A stretch of DNA of 64,000 nucleotides from an uncultured Tateyamaria sp. GTDB lineage: Bacteria > Pseudomonadota > Alphaproteobacteria > Rhodobacterales > Rhodobacteraceae. Below, one piece after another: positions 62,244 through 64,000 of the stretch; the first letter of the stretch is position 1, and the number at the start of each line of letters is the position of its first letter. The stretch lies in assembly GCF_947503045.1 (NCBI RefSeq), contig NZ_CANNCF010000002.1:713501-777500 (forward strand), given 5' to 3'. The notes beneath the pieces are model-generated. The model saw nothing but the letters and a program-made list of their open reading frames with translations, had not been told where the DNA came from and did no database searches. The position numbers and the translations under genes are program-made.

Positions 62244-63223
62244 GCAGCAAAACCCCCTTTATAGACACTGCGCGCGAAGTGATCCGCATCGAGGCAGAGG
62301 CGCTGAATAGCCTCGCCGACAGCCTTGATGAAAGTTTTCGCGCAGGCGTCGATCTGTTGCTCGCCTCCAAGGGGCGCGTGATCGTCACTGGTATCGGTAA
62401 ATCCGGCCATATCGCCCGCAAGATCGCCGCGACCCTCGCCAGCACCGGCACGCCCGCGCAATTCGTGCACCCGGCCGAGGCGAGCCACGGCGATCTGGGC
62501 ATGGTCACGCGCAACGACGTTGTGCTGGCCATCTCCAATTCTGGAGAAGCGCCGGAACTGGCGAACATGATCGCCTATTCCCGCCGTTTTGACATTCCGA
62601 TGGTCGGGATTACCAAGGCGCCCGGCAGCACATTGGGCCGCGAATGCGACGTGGTGCTGCGCCTGCCCGATCTGGGCGAGGCATGTGGCACCGGAATTGT
62701 GCCCACATCTTCGACCACGATGACCCTTGCCATGGGCGATGCGCTGGCGGTGGCCCTGATGCGGCACCGCGCCTTTACGCCGGAACATTTCCGCGACTTC
62801 CATCCGGGCGGAAAACTGGGCGCGCTGCTGACGCGGGTGTCGGACCTGATGCACTCAGGCGACGCGATGCCAATCGTGGGCATCGATACCTCGATGCAGG
62901 ACGCGCTGATCGAAATCAGCCAAAAGGGCTTTGGCGTTGTGGGGGTGACCCATCCGGACGGCACTTTGGCAGGCATCATCACCGACGGCGACCTGCGCCG
63001 CCACATGAGTGACCGGTTCCTGCACTTGACGGCCCGTGACGTGATGACCACATCACCCAGAACGATTGATCCGGATGTCCTGGCGCAGGAAGCGGTTGGA
63101 ATCATGAACGGACAGGATGGCGGGCGCTCGGTCACGTGCCTGTTCGTGACAGATGCGGACAAGACGAAACCGCCCCTTGGGTTGATCCACATTCACGACT
63201 GTCTGCGGGTCGGACTGGGCTAG
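62240..63223 (+). CDS. kpsF: Arabinose-5-phosphate isomerase (KpsF/GutQ)
   Basis: 327 residues from ATG at 62240. The SIS domain is GRVIVTGIGKSGHIARKIAA, FVHPAEASHGDLGM, ISNSGEAPELANM and GTGIVPTSSTTMTLAMGDAL. Two CBS domains follow (VSDLMHSGDAMPIV; TDGDLRRHMSDRF; ARDVMTTSPRTIDP). It converts ribulose-5-phosphate to arabinose-5-phosphate for KDO, needed in lipopolysaccharide and group 2 capsules. It is coupled to rnd and 9 bases from lptC. Confidence 0.96.
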   Translation: MSSKTPFIDTAREVIRIEAEALNSLADSLDESFRAGVDLLLASKGRVIVTGIGKSGHIARKIAATLASTGTPAQFVHPAEASHGDLGMVTRNDVVLAISNSGEAPELANMIAYSRRFDIPMVGITKAPGSTLGRECDVVLRLPDLGEACGTGIVPTSSTTMTLAMGDALAVALMRHRAFTPEHFRDFHPGGKLGALLTRVSDLMHSGDAMPIVGIDTSMQDALIEISQKGFGVVGVTHPDGTLAGIITDGDLRRHMSDRFLHLTARDVMTTSPRTIDPDVLAQEAVGIMNGQDGGRSVTCLFVTDADKTKPPLGLIHIHDCLRVGLG

Positions 63224-63232
63224 GAAGATGGC

Positions 63233-63841
63233 ATGGATGGCTATTCAAAACTGGTCGCCTGGCTCAAGGTGCTGCTGCCGCTGACCGCCTTGCTGCTGCT
63301 GTCGACGCTGTTTCTGCTGTCCCGCAATGTCGATCCGATGGCCACTTTGCCCTTTGCAGACACTGAAATCGACGAACGGCTGCGCGGCCAACAGATCACC
63401 GCACCGTTCTTTTCAGGCACCACTGATGCGGGCGACCGGGTGTCGGTCTCGGCCCAGACAATGGCAACGCGCAGCGGCCTCAACAACGAAGCAACCGAGT
63501 TTTCCGCGCAGATCGACCTGCCCTCGGGAACACGGATCAATCTGGTGTCCGATCAGGGGCAGTTTGATCTGTCAGGCAACACGTCGATCCTTCAGGGAAA
63601 TGTGGTGATCACGACGTCCTCCGGGTTTTCACTGGCCAGCGAAGAATTGCTGGCAGAATTCGACACGCTGGTGCTTGATTCTCCGGGCGCGGTGCAGGGC
63701 ACGGGGCCGTTTGGGACGCTCGATGCCGGACGCATGCGTCTGGAACGGCGCGAGACCGAGTCAAACGCCCATTTGATTTTCACAAACCGGGTGAAGCTGA
63801 TATATACCCCCGAAAATAAGAGAAGAGTGATTAACCCGTGA
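63233..63841 (+). CDS. lptC: LptC, LPS transport bitopic inner-membrane protein
   Basis: 202 residues. One N-terminal transmembrane helix (WLKVLLPLTALLLLSTLFLL) is followed by a periplasmic beta-jellyroll region (SVSAQTMATRSGLN; FDLSGNTSILQGNVVITTSS) of the OstA/LptC type. It connects LptBFG to LptA in lipopolysaccharide transport. The stop overlaps the lptA GTG start. Confidence 0.92.
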   Translation: MDGYSKLVAWLKVLLPLTALLLLSTLFLLSRNVDPMATLPFADTEIDERLRGQQITAPFFSGTTDAGDRVSVSAQTMATRSGLNNEATEFSAQIDLPSGTRINLVSDQGQFDLSGNTSILQGNVVITTSSGFSLASEELLAEFDTLVLDSPGAVQGTGPFGTLDAGRMRLERRETESNAHLIFTNRVKLIYTPENKRRVINP

Positions 63842-64000
63842 CATTCCTCCGCACCCTCGCCTGTATTGCAGTGTTGGGCCTTTCATCACCTGCCATCGCG
63901 CAAGGCACGCAAGTTGCATTTGGCGCCATCAAGCAGGACACATCTGCTCCGGTCGAAGTGACGGCTGATGAACTCAACGTCGATCAAGCGACCGGCGAGG
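63838..64000 (+). CDS. lptA: LptA, periplasmic LPS transport protein (cut at the window edge)
   Basis: Only the first 54 codons are in the window, read from GTG at 63838, which overlaps the lptC stop (GTGA). They encode a Sec signal peptide (VTFLRTLACIAVLGLSSPAI, cleaved after AIA) and the beginning of an OstA-type beta domain (SAPVEVTADELNVDQATGE), exactly as expected for LptA/OstA. Its position after lptC fixes the assignment. Confidence 0.88.
   Translation, partial: MTFLRTLACIAVLGLSSPAIAQGTQVAFGAIKQDTSAPVEVTADELNVDQATGE

Overview
The window reads as a chromosome segment of a marine alphaproteobacterium of the Rhodobacteraceae (Roseobacter group). The grounds are high GC, dense operons with 4-base ATGA start/stop overlaps, a PhyR-NepR-EcfG general stress module, paa genes next to a thiolase, RTX proteins ending in an acidic-aromatic DF(I/V)F tail, and an rnd-kpsF-lptC-lptA lipopolysaccharide group. 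No species is assigned.

Layout. 1-2.8 kb: the 3' part of a Rieske aromatic oxygenase, a LacI-type regulator and a Crp/Fnr-type regulator. 2.9-11.4 kb: general stress response core (phyR, nepR, ecfG and a HisKA_2-type membrane kinase) plus probable target genes (DUF883, holin-like, DUF1328, phospholipase D, AI-2E permease, PLDc_N protein, formate/nitrite-type channel). Six GGAAC-N16/17-(C/T/G)GTT motifs of the EcfG class lie upstream of these genes. 11.5-16 kb: an unrecognised three-gene unit with a 166-aa helical protein, a 1160-aa protein with 109-residue tandem repeats and a C-terminal H-x3-RH domain, and a 161-aa protein. It looks like a polymorphic toxin/effector with accessory and immunity partners, and it is the best candidate here for an undescribed system. 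16-25.4 kb: SGNH hydrolase, a small HTH-like protein, glutamate synthase (gltD and gltB separated by two small genes), uppP and an NDUFA9-like protein.

26.5 kb holds tRNA-Leu(CAG) with a good sigma-70-type promoter. It is followed by a more accessory-looking stretch. 26.9-33.5 kb: a five-gene catabolic operon (HyuA/HyuB-type hydantoinase/oxoprolinase, class I/II aminotransferase, maleate isomerase/Asp-Glu racemase-type enzyme, D-2-hydroxyacid dehydrogenase). 33.5-44.5 kb: two related RTX proteins in opposite orientation flank a DUF2793 gene and the dTDP-rhamnose operon (rfbC-rfbB-rfbD-rfbA), followed by a sulfotransferase. 44.5-53.5 kb: capsule-type export (ABC permease, KpsE-like, KpsT-like), three glycosyltransferases, UDP-glucose dehydrogenase and a UDP-glucuronate 4-epimerase. 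Together these suggest a rhamnose- and uronic-acid-containing, possibly sulfated, surface polysaccharide.

53.6-61.6 kb is the phenylacetate operon: thiolase, paaA, a DUF3291 gene, paaB, paaC, paaD, paaE, paaZ and a paaX-type regulator. It covers phenylacetyl-CoA epoxidation, ring opening and a final thiolysis; ligase and isomerase genes are not in the window. 61.6-64 kb is rnd, kpsF, lptC and the start of lptA, cut by the window edge.

Gene-free stretches are short. The only one above 300 bases is 26352-26890, which holds the tRNA and its promoter plus small inverted repeats ahead of the hydantoinase operon.
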